64,000 nucleotides of DNA from the NCBI GenBank assembly GCA_028281825.1, contig JANQJC010000099.1:1-64000 (forward strand), read 5' to 3'. This DNA comes from Flavobacteriales bacterium. Its GTDB lineage: Bacteria > Bacteroidota > Bacteroidia > JANQJC01. The notes beneath the pieces are model-generated. The model saw only the letters and a program-made list of their open reading frames with translations, was not told the origin of the DNA and searched no databases. Position numbers and translations under genes: made by a program. How positions within the stretch are numbered: the first letter of the stretch is position 1; every line of letters starts with the position of its first letter. Below are positions 34,982-45,734 of the stretch, piece by piece.

Positions 34982-35260
34982 ATGTCAGAATTGAAGATCA
35001 AACCTTTGGCAGACAGGATACTTATAGAAGCTAATCCCGCCGAAGAGAAAACAGCTTCAGGTATTATTATTCCTGATACTGCAAAAGAAAAGCCGCAAAG
35101 AGGTAAAGTGGTTGCAGTAGGTACAGGTAAGAAAGACGAACCATTAACTGTAAAAGTTGGTGACGAAGTACTTTATGGAAAATATGCTGGAACTGAGCTT
35201 ACAGTTGATGGCAAAGAATACCTTATCATGCGTGAAGCAGATGTTTTCGCGATTGTTTAA
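34982..35260 (+). CDS. groES: Co-chaperonin GroES
   Basis: 92 residues, standard. Begins [21 protein letters not shown], contains the mobile-loop motif [17 protein letters not shown] and ends [13 protein letters not shown]. It caps GroEL in ATP-dependent protein folding in the cytoplasm. It is 39 bases before groEL in the usual order. A near-consensus -7 CAATTTTG lies at 34864-34871. Confidence 0.97.
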   Translation: MSELKIKPLADRILIEANPAEEKTASGIIIPDTAKEKPQRGKVVAVGTGKKDEPLTVKVGDEVLYGKYAGTELTVDGKEYLIMREADVFAIV

Positions 35261-35281
35261 TCTAAGTTTTAACCTTTATAA

Positions 35282-36946
<1,665 letters not shown>

Positions 36947-36968
36947 TATTAATTCTTAATCAATCATG

Positions 36969-37006
36969 TAAAAGCCCCGCTGGAAACAGCGGGGCTTTTA
37001 TTTTTA
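36969..37006 (+). terminator. Rho-independent terminator of groESL
   Basis: Thirteen-bp perfect stem TAAAAGCCCCGCT (36969-36981) with AGCGGGGCTTTTA (36988-37000), 6-base loop, then TTTTT. Confidence 0.9.
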
Positions 37007-37122
37007 CCTTGTCTTAATTATTTAATGTAATGCAAGTTAGGCTATTTGTTACGACATTCACAATTTCTTCATACTTGGCAGGAACCAGAGCACGAGCAGA
37101 ATTTTATCTTTAGGGCGCATAA

Positions 37123-38232
37123 ATGGGGAATAGGAAAAAAATATTGGTTTGTCCGCTGGATTGGGGTTTAGGACATGCAACCAGGTGTGTGCCTATTATT
37201 AATGAGATACTGGTGCAAGGGGCTGAAGTGGTTATTGCAGCTGACGGAAGGCCCTTAGAGTTATTAAGGCAAGAATTTCCACAGTTGGATTCAATCACCT
37301 TTCATGGATATGCGATAGAATACCCAAGTGGAGATGGGATGATACTGAAAATGGCACTTTCTATTCCTAAGATTTTAAGCAGGATAAATAAAGAAGGAAA
37401 GGAGCTACAAGCCATTGTGCAACAGCATAAAATAGATGCGGTGATATCTGATAACCGATATGGTTTATGGAAGGTGAATGTGCCCAACGTGCTTATCATC
37501 CATCAGTTGATGGTGAAATCGCCTTTTGCGGAGAGCTTGTTAAATAAGATTACACGCAGTTATGTAAGTAAATTTACCCAGTGTTGGGTGCCTGATTATG
37601 CGGGGGAGAATAACTTGTCGGGAGACCTATCACATAAGTTTGAATTTCCTGATAATGTGAAGTTTGTAGGTGCCTTATCGCGTTTTGAGTCTCCGGTTAA
37701 GGAAACGGAAAAGAAATATGACCTGTTGGCCCTTATTTCAGGGCCTGAGCCACAGCGAACCATGTTTGAGCAAGTGGTATTGGAGCAGTTAAAAGATATG
37801 GAGGGTAAGTTTATCATTGTATCAGGTAGGCCCGGGGAGGCCTCTCTAAGCCTTCCCAAAGGGGGGACTTCCATTGAATATCATGCCCATCTGGGAGCTA
37901 AAGAATTGAGGGAGAAAATACTGGAAGCCAAAGTGGTACTTAGTCGCCCGGGCTACTCAACTATTATGGATTTAGCAGCTTTGGGCAGTAAAGCCATATT
38001 TGTGCCAACCCCAGGGCAAACGGAGCAAGAATACTTGGCTCATCTTTATACTAATAGGGGATTGCATTACTCTATGCCTCAGAAGCAATTGAATATTGAA
38101 CATGCCCTAAAGCAAAACCAAAGGTTTAGTGGCTTTGATGCCTATTCAAGTGGTGAAGAATTGAAGAAAGTGGTGGGGGAATTTTTGGCACTGACTTCGA
38201 CTAAGGAGCTATCAGATGAAGCAGTAACCTAA
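37123..38232 (+). CDS. MurG-like (GT28 fold) glycosyltransferase
   Basis: 369 residues. The GT-B fold is suggested by an N-terminal DWGLGHATRCVPIINEIL, which parallels the glycine-rich loop of MurG-type enzymes, and a C-terminal domain with SGPEPQRTMFE, KVVLSRPGYSTIMDLAALGSKAIFVPTPGQTEQEYLA, the nucleotide-sugar binding pattern of GT28. No TM. It likely transfers a sugar to an envelope lipid or glycolipid; donor and acceptor unknown. It is not MurG itself as it lies outside a cell-wall cluster. Its stop overlaps the end of the convergent kinase gene by 4 bases. Confidence 0.85.
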   Translation: MGNRKKILVCPLDWGLGHATRCVPIINEILVQGAEVVIAADGRPLELLRQEFPQLDSITFHGYAIEYPSGDGMILKMALSIPKILSRINKEGKELQAIVQQHKIDAVISDNRYGLWKVNVPNVLIIHQLMVKSPFAESLLNKITRSYVSKFTQCWVPDYAGENNLSGDLSHKFEFPDNVKFVGALSRFESPVKETEKKYDLLALISGPEPQRTMFEQVVLEQLKDMEGKFIIVSGRPGEASLSLPKGGTSIEYHAHLGAKELREKILEAKVVLSRPGYSTIMDLAALGSKAIFVPTPGQTEQEYLAHLYTNRGLHYSMPQKQLNIEHALKQNQRFSGFDAYSSGEELKKVVGEFLALTSTKELSDEAVT

Positions 38233-39308
38233 TCCTTATTCTCTTTCACACTTTTCTCTAAAGTAAATGAGAAGGTGGTACCTACGTCGACTGTACTACG
38301 CACGTTGATGGTTTGTTCGTGACCCTCAATAATGTGTTTGACGATGGCCAGGCCAAGGCCTGTTCCTCCCTGGTCACGGGCGCGGCTTTTATCCACCCGA
38401 TAGAAACGCTCAAACAAGCGTGGTAAGTGCTCTTCAGCTATACCTGGGCCATTGTCTGCCACTTCGATTAGTATGTTGTCTTCCATATCGAAAAAGCGAA
38501 CTTCTATCTTGCTGTTCTCTTTGCCGTATTTAATAGCATTATCAATCAGGTTGATGAATACTTGCTTGATTTTATCCTTATCAGCTTTAACATAAATAGG
38601 CCGTTCATACTTTTTGCCAAACACAATTTTGATATCGTTTTTCTTGGCTTTTATTTCCATCATTTCCATGATTTCTTTGGCCAGGTCTACAATATTCACA
38701 CGCTTGATATCCAGCTTAAGTGTGCCAGCCTCAAGACGCGTAATGGTATCCAGGTCTTCCACTATAGATATTAAGCGTTCAACACTTTTGTCGGTGCGCA
38801 AAAGGTATTTGTGGTTGATGTCGGGGTCTTCTAAGCCGCCATCAAGCAGGGTGTGCAAATAGCCCTGAATATTAAAAATGGGTGTTTTTAATTCATGAGA
38901 TATATTACCAATAAACTCGCGGCGATATTGCTCTTGAGCTTTGTAACGGTCCAATTCTTCTTTCCGGTCTTTTGCCCATGACTCTACATCTTTTTGTACC
39001 CGGTCAAGGATGTTTTCGTTGTCTTTAAATTCACTTCTTCGCTTAGAGCCCTTTTGCGCCTGGATAGTCTTGTATACTACTATTATTTTCTCGTAAATGA
39101 AGTTGTTGATAACATATATCACCACAAAGAATGAAATGAAAAAGCAAAATATTGCAAGTAGTAATATTTGCATCAAGCGCATTTGATGGTAAAAAGCCAA
39201 ATCACCTGCTACAACTACTAGTGTAATTATTACGGTAAGTAGGCCTGCTGTATAAAGCGAGAGTGCTCTGGGTGAAGCGTTTTTCATTACTACTGCATTA
39301 AACTTCAA
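38229..39308 (-). CDS. Two-component sensor histidine kinase (PhoR-like)
   Basis: 359 residues. Two N-terminal TM helices (about 18-37 and 47-68), a short linker and HisKA domain with phospho-acceptor His138 in IGNISHELKTPIFN, then HATPase_c boxes: N-box FINLIDNAIKYG, G1 VADNGPGIAEEHL, F-box RLFERFYRVDKSRAR and G2 GTGLGLAIVKHII. There is hardly any periplasmic loop, so the signal may be within the membrane or come from another protein. The start overlaps the response-regulator gene by 11 bases, giving a coupled pair. Confidence 0.95.
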   Translation of the reverse strand: MKFNAVVMKNASPRALSLYTAGLLTVIITLVVVAGDLAFYHQMRLMQILLLAIFCFFISFFVVIYVINNFIYEKIIVVYKTIQAQKGSKRRSEFKDNENILDRVQKDVESWAKDRKEELDRYKAQEQYRREFIGNISHELKTPIFNIQGYLHTLLDGGLEDPDINHKYLLRTDKSVERLISIVEDLDTITRLEAGTLKLDIKRVNIVDLAKEIMEMMEIKAKKNDIKIVFGKKYERPIYVKADKDKIKQVFINLIDNAIKYGKENSKIEVRFFDMEDNILIEVADNGPGIAEEHLPRLFERFYRVDKSRARDQGGTGLGLAIVKHIIEGHEQTINVRSTVDVGTTFSFTLEKSVKENKD

Positions 39309-39975
39309 ATTTGTAGCCGACTCCCTTTAAGGTCTTGATGCGCTTTTTACCGATTTTTTCACGTAATCTTCTGATGTGAACATCAATGGTTCTATCACCA
39401 ACAACTACATCGTTACCCCATACCTGGCTTAGTATCTCTTCACGGGTAAATACTTTGCCAGGCCGAGAAGTGAGGTAGGAAAGCAATTCGAATTCTTTTT
39501 TGGGTAATGATATGGCCTTACCATCTTTGGTTACAGAGTAGGAATTTTGGTCTATTACAAGGCCATCAATCTGAGCGACAGACCTTTTATCTCCCTGTGC
39601 TGAGCGCTTAAGGAGTGCTTTTATCCTACTTAATAGAACACGTGGTTTAATTGGTTTAGTAATGTAGTCATCGGCACCAGACTCAAAACCTGCAATTTGA
39701 GAGTAGTCTTCACTACGGGCTGTCAGAAAAGCAATAATAGTATCTCCGAGTCCTGGGATTTCCCTAATCTCGCGGCAGGTTTCTATGCCATCAGAGCCAG
39801 GCATCATCACATCGAGTAATATAAGGTCTGGTTTTTCTTTTTTAGCTATATCAACGGCTTCTTCGCCAGAGCTAGCAGTGAGCACTGCATAGTTTTCTTT
39901 CTTCAGGTTGTATTCCATAAACTCCAGGATGTCTTGCTCATCGTCAACCAGAAGTATTTTGTGTTTTTTAGCCAT
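39298..39975 (-). CDS. OmpR/PhoB-family response regulator
   Basis: 225 residues. Receiver domain with acidic pair VDDEQD, phospho-acceptor Asp55 in LILLDVMMPGSDG, Thr in FLTARSED and Lys in YITKPIKP, followed by a winged-helix DNA-binding domain (LPKKEFELLSYLTSRPGKVFTREEIL ... DRTIDVHIRRLREKIG). Pairs with the overlapping histidine kinase. The start is 4 bases after the CorC gene stop, so it belongs to the long coaX-to-kinase transcription unit. Confidence 0.95.
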   Translation of the reverse strand: MAKKHKILLVDDEQDILEFMEYNLKKENYAVLTASSGEEAVDIAKKEKPDLILLDVMMPGSDGIETCREIREIPGLGDTIIAFLTARSEDYSQIAGFESGADDYITKPIKPRVLLSRIKALLKRSAQGDKRSVAQIDGLVIDQNSYSVTKDGKAISLPKKEFELLSYLTSRPGKVFTREEILSQVWGNDVVVGDRTIDVHIRRLREKIGKKRIKTLKGVGYKFEV

Positions 39976-39979
39976 CTGT

Positions 39980-41245
39980 TTATTCTTCGTCAGTAATGCT
40001 CAAAACTACCTTTTCTATAACAGAATCAGTAACATCACTGGCAGTAAATAGAAATCTGCCTATTCTAATTTCCTCATTTTTTTCAGGTATGCTCTCGTGT
40101 TCTTCAATAATCAAGCCCCCTAAAGTTTCAAAATTCTCAGACACTGGTAGCCCTAAGTTGTATTTATCGTTAAGGTAGTCAATCTCCAGGCGGGCAGAGA
40201 AAATATATTCAGTATCACTGATTTTCTTTTCAATCAATTCTTCCACATCATGTTCATCATGTATCTCGCCAAATATTTCCTCTACTACATCTTCAATGGT
40301 CACAATACCCGATGTGCCACCAAACTCATCCACAACTACAGCAATGCTTCTATGCTTTTGCAGGAATAACTTCAGTAAGTTATGGGCTAACATACTTTCA
40401 GGGATGTTATCAATGGGGCGCATGACTGATTTGACGCTTTTTGGTTTTTTGAACATTTCAAAGGAATGCACATAACCGATGATGTCATCAATCGTTTCTC
40501 TATAAATCAGGATTTTTGAGAGACCGGTGTCTATGAACATTTCTTTCAACCCATCCACAGTGATAGAGGCTTCTGCTGCTATTATCTCTGTGCGCGGGAC
40601 CATGCACTCACGTATCTTTATTTCAGAAAAAGCCAGTGCGTTTTTGAAGATTTTAATCTCGTTGTCTACATACTCCTGAGGGTTATGATTTGCCGTGGCT
40701 TCTTGTATGTAATTGTCTAAATCTACTTTGCCAAAATCGGGTTTCTCTTTGGTGATTTCAATTTTGGCTACCTTACTGATTAAGAATTCAGAAATTTTTG
40801 AGATAACTACTGAAACAGGGTATAGTAAGGTATAAACTATGTACACAGGCAAGGCAAATATCACCAACATTTTGTTGGGGTTGATGCGGAATAAGGTTTT
40901 CGGCAAAAACTCAGCGGTGAGTAATATGAGCAAGGTTGATACCAGCGTTTGCAGTAGTAATATAGCCAAACTATTGGTGACGTGAAGGTACTGTGAAATG
41001 AGTGGCTCTAGCACCAAGGCCATCATAATACCATAGACCACCAAGGCAATATTATTACCCACCAAAAGGGTGCTGATAAAATGCCCGGGGTTGGCAGTAA
41101 ACTTGGTCAATAGCCGGGATGGGAAACGGTCTTTTTTGCTCTCCAACTCAATTAAGAATTTGTTGGAAGACACAAATGCTATCTCCATGCCAGAGAAAAA
41201 GGCAGAGAAAATGAGACAAATAAGTATGATGAGTCCTGTTGACAT
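39980..41245 (-). CDS. CorC/HlyC-type hemolysin-family protein (DUF21, CBS pair, CorC domain)
   Basis: 421 residues. The N-terminal DUF21 membrane domain has about four TM helices (residues 1-150), two CBS motifs lie around 205-325 (MVPRTEIIAAEAS, DEFGGTSGIVTIEDVVEEIFGEIHDEHD), and a C-terminal transporter-associated CorC domain closes it (LEIDYLNDKYNLGLP). The family is linked to Mg/Co or other divalent cation transport. Similar proteins are called GldE in gliding Bacteroidota, but the gldE neighbourhood (ssb, gldD) is absent here. In the coaX-to-kinase transcription unit. Confidence 0.9.
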   Translation of the reverse strand: MSTGLIILICLIFSAFFSGMEIAFVSSNKFLIELESKKDRFPSRLLTKFTANPGHFISTLLVGNNIALVVYGIMMALVLEPLISQYLHVTNSLAILLLQTLVSTLLILLTAEFLPKTLFRINPNKMLVIFALPVYIVYTLLYPVSVVISKISEFLISKVAKIEITKEKPDFGKVDLDNYIQEATANHNPQEYVDNEIKIFKNALAFSEIKIRECMVPRTEIIAAEASITVDGLKEMFIDTGLSKILIYRETIDDIIGYVHSFEMFKKPKSVKSVMRPIDNIPESMLAHNLLKLFLQKHRSIAVVVDEFGGTSGIVTIEDVVEEIFGEIHDEHDVEELIEKKISDTEYIFSARLEIDYLNDKYNLGLPVSENFETLGGLIIEEHESIPEKNEEIRIGRFLFTASDVTDSVIEKVVLSITDEE

Positions 41246-41258
41246 TTAGTGTTTGAGG

Positions 41259-41462
41259 TTATTTCCCTTTAAGGTCATTATCATCATGTTTGATGCGTTG
41301 CCTTCTGCGGATGGTATACATCACTGCTGCAACGAAAGTAAAAATAAAGAAATACCATGAATTCTCCAGCCCTAGCACTTTGGACTGGTATACGGCTATT
41401 ATCAAAGCGAGTATGGCAATTACCAACCATGCCAACTCAAGGATTCGGAACATATTCTTCAT
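41259..41462 (-). CDS. Small two-TM hypothetical membrane protein
   Basis: 67 residues. Two hydrophobic segments (ILELAWLVIAILALIIAVYQ and SWYFFIFTFVAAVMYTI), then a basic tail IRRRQRIKH. The start lies within the 3' end of lptC (26-base overlap) and the end is 13 bases before the CorC gene, so it is translated in the same operon. Function unknown; a small envelope accessory is plausible. Confidence 0.8.
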   Translation of the reverse strand: MKNMFRILELAWLVIAILALIIAVYQSKVLGLENSWYFFIFTFVAAVMYTIRRRQRIKHDDNDLKGK

Positions 41463-42042
41463 CTTTTATCTTAATTATGCCACTAATGTTAGTGATTTTA
41501 TATTTACTAAAGTCCTGATTGGCTTCTAAGCCATATCCGTGAATGATTTCATCTTCGGTTGTAATCTTTACAAATTCACTGGTGGGTATGTGGATTGTTT
41601 CTTTGCCTTCTTCCCAAATGAGTAGTTCGGTATTGAGCTTATCGCCCTTCTCATTAATTACGACTACATCATTACGGGCTTCCATCACCTTTTCATTTTC
41701 ATAGCTGATGGCATAGTTGGCGGTAAGCTCAGATGATATTGAGCCATCACCATTGTAAAATTCAATGTGAATGCCTTCTTTCATTTCAATGTAAGGCCTT
41801 TCACCTACATAATGCTCCATGAGTGGGCCGTTGAGCTTGGCCTGCACCAAGCCCGAATCGCTGTAAATTATCTCAATATCATGGGCTGTTTCAATCGGAA
41901 ATTCTTCTTTTTGGGTCACTAGCTTTACCTTATCCAAATCATTCTCGCAGGCTGCAAATAGCAGTATAGTAAATACCAAAAAAGGCGAATAGTATCGCCT
42001 CTTTTGAAAAATATGTTTGGATAAAAAGTTTTTGGGTATCAA
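41437..42042 (-). CDS. lptC: LPS export periplasmic protein LptC
   Basis: 201 residues from TTG 42042, which overlaps the stop of the TPR gene as TTGA. An upstream TTG (42075) would add 11 residues; no ATG is available. The N-terminal hydrophobic stretch YYSPFLVFTILLFAAC ends in a lipobox-like Cys, so this LptC may be a lipoprotein, followed by the LptC beta-jellyroll: IEIIYSDSGLVQAKLNGPL, GIHIEFYNGDGSISSELTANYAI, NDVVVINEKGDKLNTELLIWEE. It bridges LptB2FG and LptA in LPS transport. Other lpt genes except lptE are outside the window. Confidence 0.88.
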   Translation of the reverse strand: MIPKNFLSKHIFQKRRYYSPFLVFTILLFAACENDLDKVKLVTQKEEFPIETAHDIEIIYSDSGLVQAKLNGPLMEHYVGERPYIEMKEGIHIEFYNGDGSISSELTANYAISYENEKVMEARNDVVVINEKGDKLNTELLIWEEGKETIHIPTSEFVKITTEDEIIHGYGLEANQDFSKYKITNISGIIKIKDEEYVPNP

Positions 42043-43349
42043 AACCTGACTTTTGTAGTTTCGCCTATCCAACAACCCACTGATACGCTTTCCCCTTCTT
42101 TTACGTTATGGAAAAAGCACTCCTGTTTTGGTGGGTATTGAGCCCTACACTTACCAATTTTTGAGTTGGCGTCTTCAGCAACTGAGGGGTCAACTGATTT
42201 GGCTTGGATATACTTGTCTTCAGCGGCCCAGATACCATACTTCTTGCTACAGGGATTGTCTCCGCATGAGCCAGAAGTATAGAAATAAAGGTCGCCAATC
42301 AATAGATAGGGCTTACCCCATCCAGAGCGAGTAGCAATCGCTTTTTGCGCATAAGTACGGGCATCGGCATAAGCTTTTTTCTTGGCGTAATATACCTGTG
42401 CCAATTCGTAGTACAATTGAGCCTTTTCTTCATCATTGGTTTGAAGTTTAATGGCTTCATTGTAATACTTGATACATTCGTCAATGTTTTCAGCTTTAAG
42501 CTCCTTGCGGGCAATAGCAGCGGCAGCTTCAGCAGATGGCTCAAGAGCGTATAGCTTTTTCGCTACATCGCCGTACATTGGCTCGTCCTGGCAGCTTTTG
42601 ATTTCCATCAGGCGAAGGGTTTTTTTCATCAACTCACCATCGCTTGGGTTCTCTTTAATTCTCTTGCCGAAGATTTTTACAATAACCTCACAAGTGGCGA
42701 ACGGAATGAAGGTATTCTCAATGTTGGTTTTAGCAGCCTCGTAGTACTTCTTGTACTTTTCCTCTACTGTATTTAATCTATGGTCTATAATTGGAGTCAG
42801 TACATCATAGGCATCAAAAATCTCAGTAGTATCCAGTGAGCCGTTCTTTACTTTATCGCGCACTGAAAAGAAATAGTAGTTGATAGGATTGGCAGTTGCA
42901 TCATTACCATCTAGCTCAATAGACTTTTTCAAGGCTTCATGGGCGATATCCAACTTGTCGTTTTTGTAAGCGTCCACACCTTTGTCACCATAAATACCGC
43001 CATCTTCGCCAAAGTTGGCAATCCAGGTATCGTAGTTCCACATCAGTGAGTCAATCAAAGCGGCTTTAGCGGCATCATCTTTAGCGTTTTTTATCCTGTG
43101 CTCAAGAATGTTTGCACCGTGCTTGTATAAGAACTTGGTGAGCTTAGGGCATATCTCCACTGTTTTTTTCCAATAAGGATACGCATCATCATAGTCCTTT
43201 TGCTCATAATACTCTTTATATAGTGAGTAATTCTTTTTACATTCTTCAGGATCAGAGCCATAATCAAAACCCTGAGCATCTGCTTTAAGGGCGGCTGATA
43301 AACCTAAAAGGAAGAAACCCACAAAAACAAATAATACATTCTTCTTCAT
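42039..43349 (-). CDS. Exported tetratricopeptide-repeat protein
   Basis: 436 residues. Signal peptide KKNVLFVFVGFFLLGLSAALKADAQ; helical TPR-like repeats throughout, e.g. NYSLYKEYYEQKDYDDAYPYWKK, LDIAHEALKKSIELDGNDATANP and NEEKAQLYYELAQVYYAKKKAYADARTYAQKAIATR. Eleven or so Cys, several in the C-terminal part (GSCGDNPCSKKYG), suggest periplasmic disulfides. It lies between an outer-membrane protein gene (13 bases upstream) and lptC (4-base overlap). Role unknown, probably envelope assembly scaffold. Confidence 0.87.
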   Translation of the reverse strand: MKKNVLFVFVGFFLLGLSAALKADAQGFDYGSDPEECKKNYSLYKEYYEQKDYDDAYPYWKKTVEICPKLTKFLYKHGANILEHRIKNAKDDAAKAALIDSLMWNYDTWIANFGEDGGIYGDKGVDAYKNDKLDIAHEALKKSIELDGNDATANPINYYFFSVRDKVKNGSLDTTEIFDAYDVLTPIIDHRLNTVEEKYKKYYEAAKTNIENTFIPFATCEVIVKIFGKRIKENPSDGELMKKTLRLMEIKSCQDEPMYGDVAKKLYALEPSAEAAAAIARKELKAENIDECIKYYNEAIKLQTNDEEKAQLYYELAQVYYAKKKAYADARTYAQKAIATRSGWGKPYLLIGDLYFYTSGSCGDNPCSKKYGIWAAEDKYIQAKSVDPSVAEDANSKIGKCRAQYPPKQECFFHNVKEGESVSVGCWIGETTKVRF

Positions 43350-43362
43350 AACTTTTAATTTG

Positions 43363-44694
43363 TCAATCGTACTTACGTTGGTTAAACCATTTATCGTTAA
43401 GCGTAAATCCTATACGGATGTTGGCGTAACTTTCTTTAATTAAATTATTCTCTGTTGTGCCTCTTTGGCCTAGCTCGACCGCAATATTAATAATTGATTG
43501 CGTAAGTCTTGTGCCGACCTGCACACGAGGCAGCGGTAACCCAAGACCAAAAGTTATGCCATAATCATTAAGCTGGGTGCCGCGAAGCTGTAAATAAGTG
43601 CTTGAATAGTAGCCACCAATGCGGTAGGCCACACGTTTAAGATATCCTTTGCGGGAGATTAAGTTTTTGTTAGGTGTAAACTCAAAACCAGCGGCACCTT
43701 TCCAACTATTGGCGAGGTTGTCAGTTACACCAAAGGCCTGATAGTCAGCCCAATCTTGTGTTTTATAGTCAGCGCCAAAGAGCCATTTATCGCCATTCCT
43801 GATAGAGATGCCACCACCCCATGACATCGGTATAGTTACATCACCATCGACATTCTTGTTGTAAAAGGCAGTGTCTTGTATAAACTCCGTGCCATTATCA
43901 TTTTGGAAGTAGCGCTCAGCCAAGCTGGTGTAAGACCCCTTAATGCCATTGGCAGGTGAGAACACCAAGCCCAAACCAATGAAGTATTTCTTTTTGATTT
44001 GGAATTGATATTGCAGACCAAAATCAAGGTTAATATCACCCAAGTTGGTGGTATTGGTGTAGCGCAAGCTCAATGCGTTGGTGGTATCAGGTTCTACCCT
44101 GCGCACATTGTGCAAGGCTCCGAATAGATAAGAAGCATTGAAGCCAATGGATAACATGCCCGCCGAATCGGTTTCAAAGAGAGTTTTGGCGGCGCCAAGA
44201 AAGAATTGGTTAAGTCCGCCGCTACCTTCATATTGGTAGTTGAATGTGCCTACATCAGTATATTTTACTGTGTCGGCTAATTGATAGCCGACACTGCTGT
44301 AGTGTCTTAAGCCTAGGCTAAGGCCAGCGTTTATCTTTTTCATCGGGAAAGCCAAAGCAAAGTAGCTGAAATTGGTATTTCTCTTTTTTACCGAAGTGGC
44401 ACTGTTTTCCTGAGTGATAAAGTTGGTTTTTACGCCAGCCTCAAAAGCCGTAAATTCAATAGCGCTGTATGAGGCGGGATTTGAGAAGTTGATATAGCTG
44501 GGTGATGAAGTGTCACCAATGGCAAGGCCTATGCCGCCCATTGCGGCGTTTCTGCCAAACTCGTTTACCTGCAAGTCACCGAGGCCGTATCGAGAGTAGG
44601 GGGAATTGGTTCCTGAGGTTTGAGCCTGCACGCTGATAGCCCAAAACACAAGCAAAAAGAATGCCGCCAGGATGGCCCTGTATCTACCGTGCAT
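43363..44694 (-). CDS. Outer-membrane beta-barrel protein, conserved in Bacteroidota
   Basis: 443 residues. Signal peptide (YRAILAAFFLLVFWAISVQAQ) followed by SPYSRYGLGDLQVNEFGRNAAMGGIGLAIGD and FSNPASYSAIEFTAFEAGV, a pattern shared with FadL/PorV-like barrels, then alternating amphipathic strands to the C-terminus (IRIGFTLNDKWF). A transport or surface role is plausible. The start overlaps the end of coaX by 11 bases. Confidence 0.85.
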   Translation of the reverse strand: MHGRYRAILAAFFLLVFWAISVQAQTSGTNSPYSRYGLGDLQVNEFGRNAAMGGIGLAIGDTSSPSYINFSNPASYSAIEFTAFEAGVKTNFITQENSATSVKKRNTNFSYFALAFPMKKINAGLSLGLRHYSSVGYQLADTVKYTDVGTFNYQYEGSGGLNQFFLGAAKTLFETDSAGMLSIGFNASYLFGALHNVRRVEPDTTNALSLRYTNTTNLGDINLDFGLQYQFQIKKKYFIGLGLVFSPANGIKGSYTSLAERYFQNDNGTEFIQDTAFYNKNVDGDVTIPMSWGGGISIRNGDKWLFGADYKTQDWADYQAFGVTDNLANSWKGAAGFEFTPNKNLISRKGYLKRVAYRIGGYYSSTYLQLRGTQLNDYGITFGLGLPLPRVQVGTRLTQSIINIAVELGQRGTTENNLIKESYANIRIGFTLNDKWFNQRKYD

Positions 44695-45412
44695 TATAGT
44701 TTAGAATTTCGTTTAGTCCTTTCAGGGTTAAAAAAGGGTCTGCAAAGATGAGATTTTTTAGCTCTTTTTCAAAAAAAGGCAAGTCCCCACCTGTGATAAC
44801 GGTTTTTAAGTTGGGATAATCTTGTTTAACTGAGGTAATCATTCCCTTCACTTCTTGTGTCAATCCATGCTGCACGCCCAGCATTATCGCCTCATTTGTG
44901 TTTTTACCCAATACCCTGCTGCTTTCACCACGCGATACTAACGGCAGTTGGTCAGTAAAATTGTTTAGTGCGCGAAAACGCATAGTGAGGCCGGGAGAAA
45001 TGTTGCCGCCGAGGTATTCACCTGATGCAGTTATCAAGTCATAAGTGATGCAGGAACCGGCATCTATAACCAATACATCTTGGTTGGGGAAGTGTTTCCA
45101 TACGCCAACTACATCTGCTATGCGGTCATTGCCCAAAGTTTGCGGTGTTTCACAAAGCACCTTGATGGGCAGTTTGGTCTCATAGTTGAGCCTGATGAAG
45201 TGGTCAAAATTGGTGCGGCAAAATTTGTTTACTTGTTCATCCTGCCTTACTACCGAAGAGATAATCAGGCTATTGATATCGGGATAATTTTCTTTGAGTT
45301 TTTCAAGCTCACCCACTACCAATCGCTCGCGCTGGTGATGTTCCAAAAGTTCATCACCATTGAAAACGGCTATTTTGGTAGAAGTGTTGCCTGTATCGAT
45401 AACGAGGTTCAT
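44684..45412 (-). CDS. coaX: Type III pantothenate kinase
   Basis: 242 residues from ATG 45412. The ASKHA fold motifs of CoaX are present: IDTGNTSTKIAVF (phosphate 1), ETPQTLGNDRIADVVG, the catalytic/phosphate-2 LVIDAGSCITYDLI, GGNISPGLTMRFRAL and VITGGDLPFF. It phosphorylates pantothenate, the first step of CoA synthesis. The frame opens at TTG 45421, but that triplet lies inside the -7 element, so ATG 45412 is chosen; the mRNA should be near-leaderless. First gene of a minus-strand run extending to the histidine kinase. Confidence 0.94.
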   Translation of the reverse strand: MNLVIDTGNTSTKIAVFNGDELLEHHQRERLVVGELEKLKENYPDINSLIISSVVRQDEQVNKFCRTNFDHFIRLNYETKLPIKVLCETPQTLGNDRIADVVGVWKHFPNQDVLVIDAGSCITYDLITASGEYLGGNISPGLTMRFRALNNFTDQLPLVSRGESSRVLGKNTNEAIMLGVQHGLTQEVKGMITSVKQDYPNLKTVITGGDLPFFEKELKNLIFADPFLTLKGLNEILNYNAR

Positions 45413-45418
45413 GGGGTG

Positions 45419-45426
45419 CAAAAGTA
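45419..45426 (-). promoter_or_regulatory. -7 element TACTTTTG of coaX, near-leaderless
   Basis: Exact TAnnTTTG on the minus strand; only six bases (CACCCC less the G already in the motif) separate it from the ATG at 45412, so transcription should begin at or beside the start codon. Confidence 0.6.
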
Positions 45427-45469
45427 GTAAACCGCAGGTTGTAAAGTAGTTTTAGGGGAAGATTTTATT

Positions 45470-45498
45470 TTGGGAAAATCAAAATATTTTTACCTTTG
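45470..45498 (+). promoter_or_regulatory. Promoter of tRNA-Phe
   Basis: TTG at 45470-45472, 18-base spacer and TACCTTTG at 45491-45498: a full-consensus Bacteroidota promoter. The leader contains a small hairpin (ACCCCT/AGGGGT, about 45500-45517) before the tRNA. Confidence 0.75.
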
Positions 45499-45545
45499 CA
45501 CCCCTCTTTTCAGGGGTAGTGAAAGGAGCGAGTTCATAAAATGTT

Positions 45546-45621
45546 GGTGCCATAGCTCAGTTGGTAGAGCAAAGGACTGAAAATCCTTGTGCCGCTGGTT
45601 CGATTCCAGCTGGCACCACCA
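45546..45621 (+). tRNA. tRNA-Phe (GAA)
   Basis: Cloverleaf with acceptor GGTGCCA pairing TGGCACC, D-arm AGCTCAGTTGGTAGAGC, anticodon stem AGGA/TCCT with loop CTGAAAA giving anticodon GAA at 45579-45581, and T-arm GCTGGTTCGATTCCAGC. Discriminator A45618 is followed by an encoded CCA. A terminator hairpin follows. Confidence 0.97.
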
Positions 45622-45633
45622 AGAACCAGTAAG

Positions 45634-45666
45634 GCGGTTGCGAAATTTTCGCAACCGCTTTTTTTG
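45634..45666 (+). terminator. Rho-independent terminator of tRNA-Phe
   Basis: Ten-bp stem GCGGTTGCGA (45634-45643) with TCGCAACCGC (45649-45658), 5-base loop and a T-run. Confidence 0.9.
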
Positions 45667-45734
45667 TTGGGTACAACAAATTGAACTTTTCCTGCTTTGC
45701 GTGCAGTTTTAGTTAAAGAAGTGCTAACAGTCAA

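Noticed and set aside
44700-44725. Third copy of the CCCTGAAAGG palindrome (CCTTTCAGGG at the coaX 3' end)
   Set aside because: Only one arm is present and it encodes part of CoaX (TLKGL), so chance similarity is likely.
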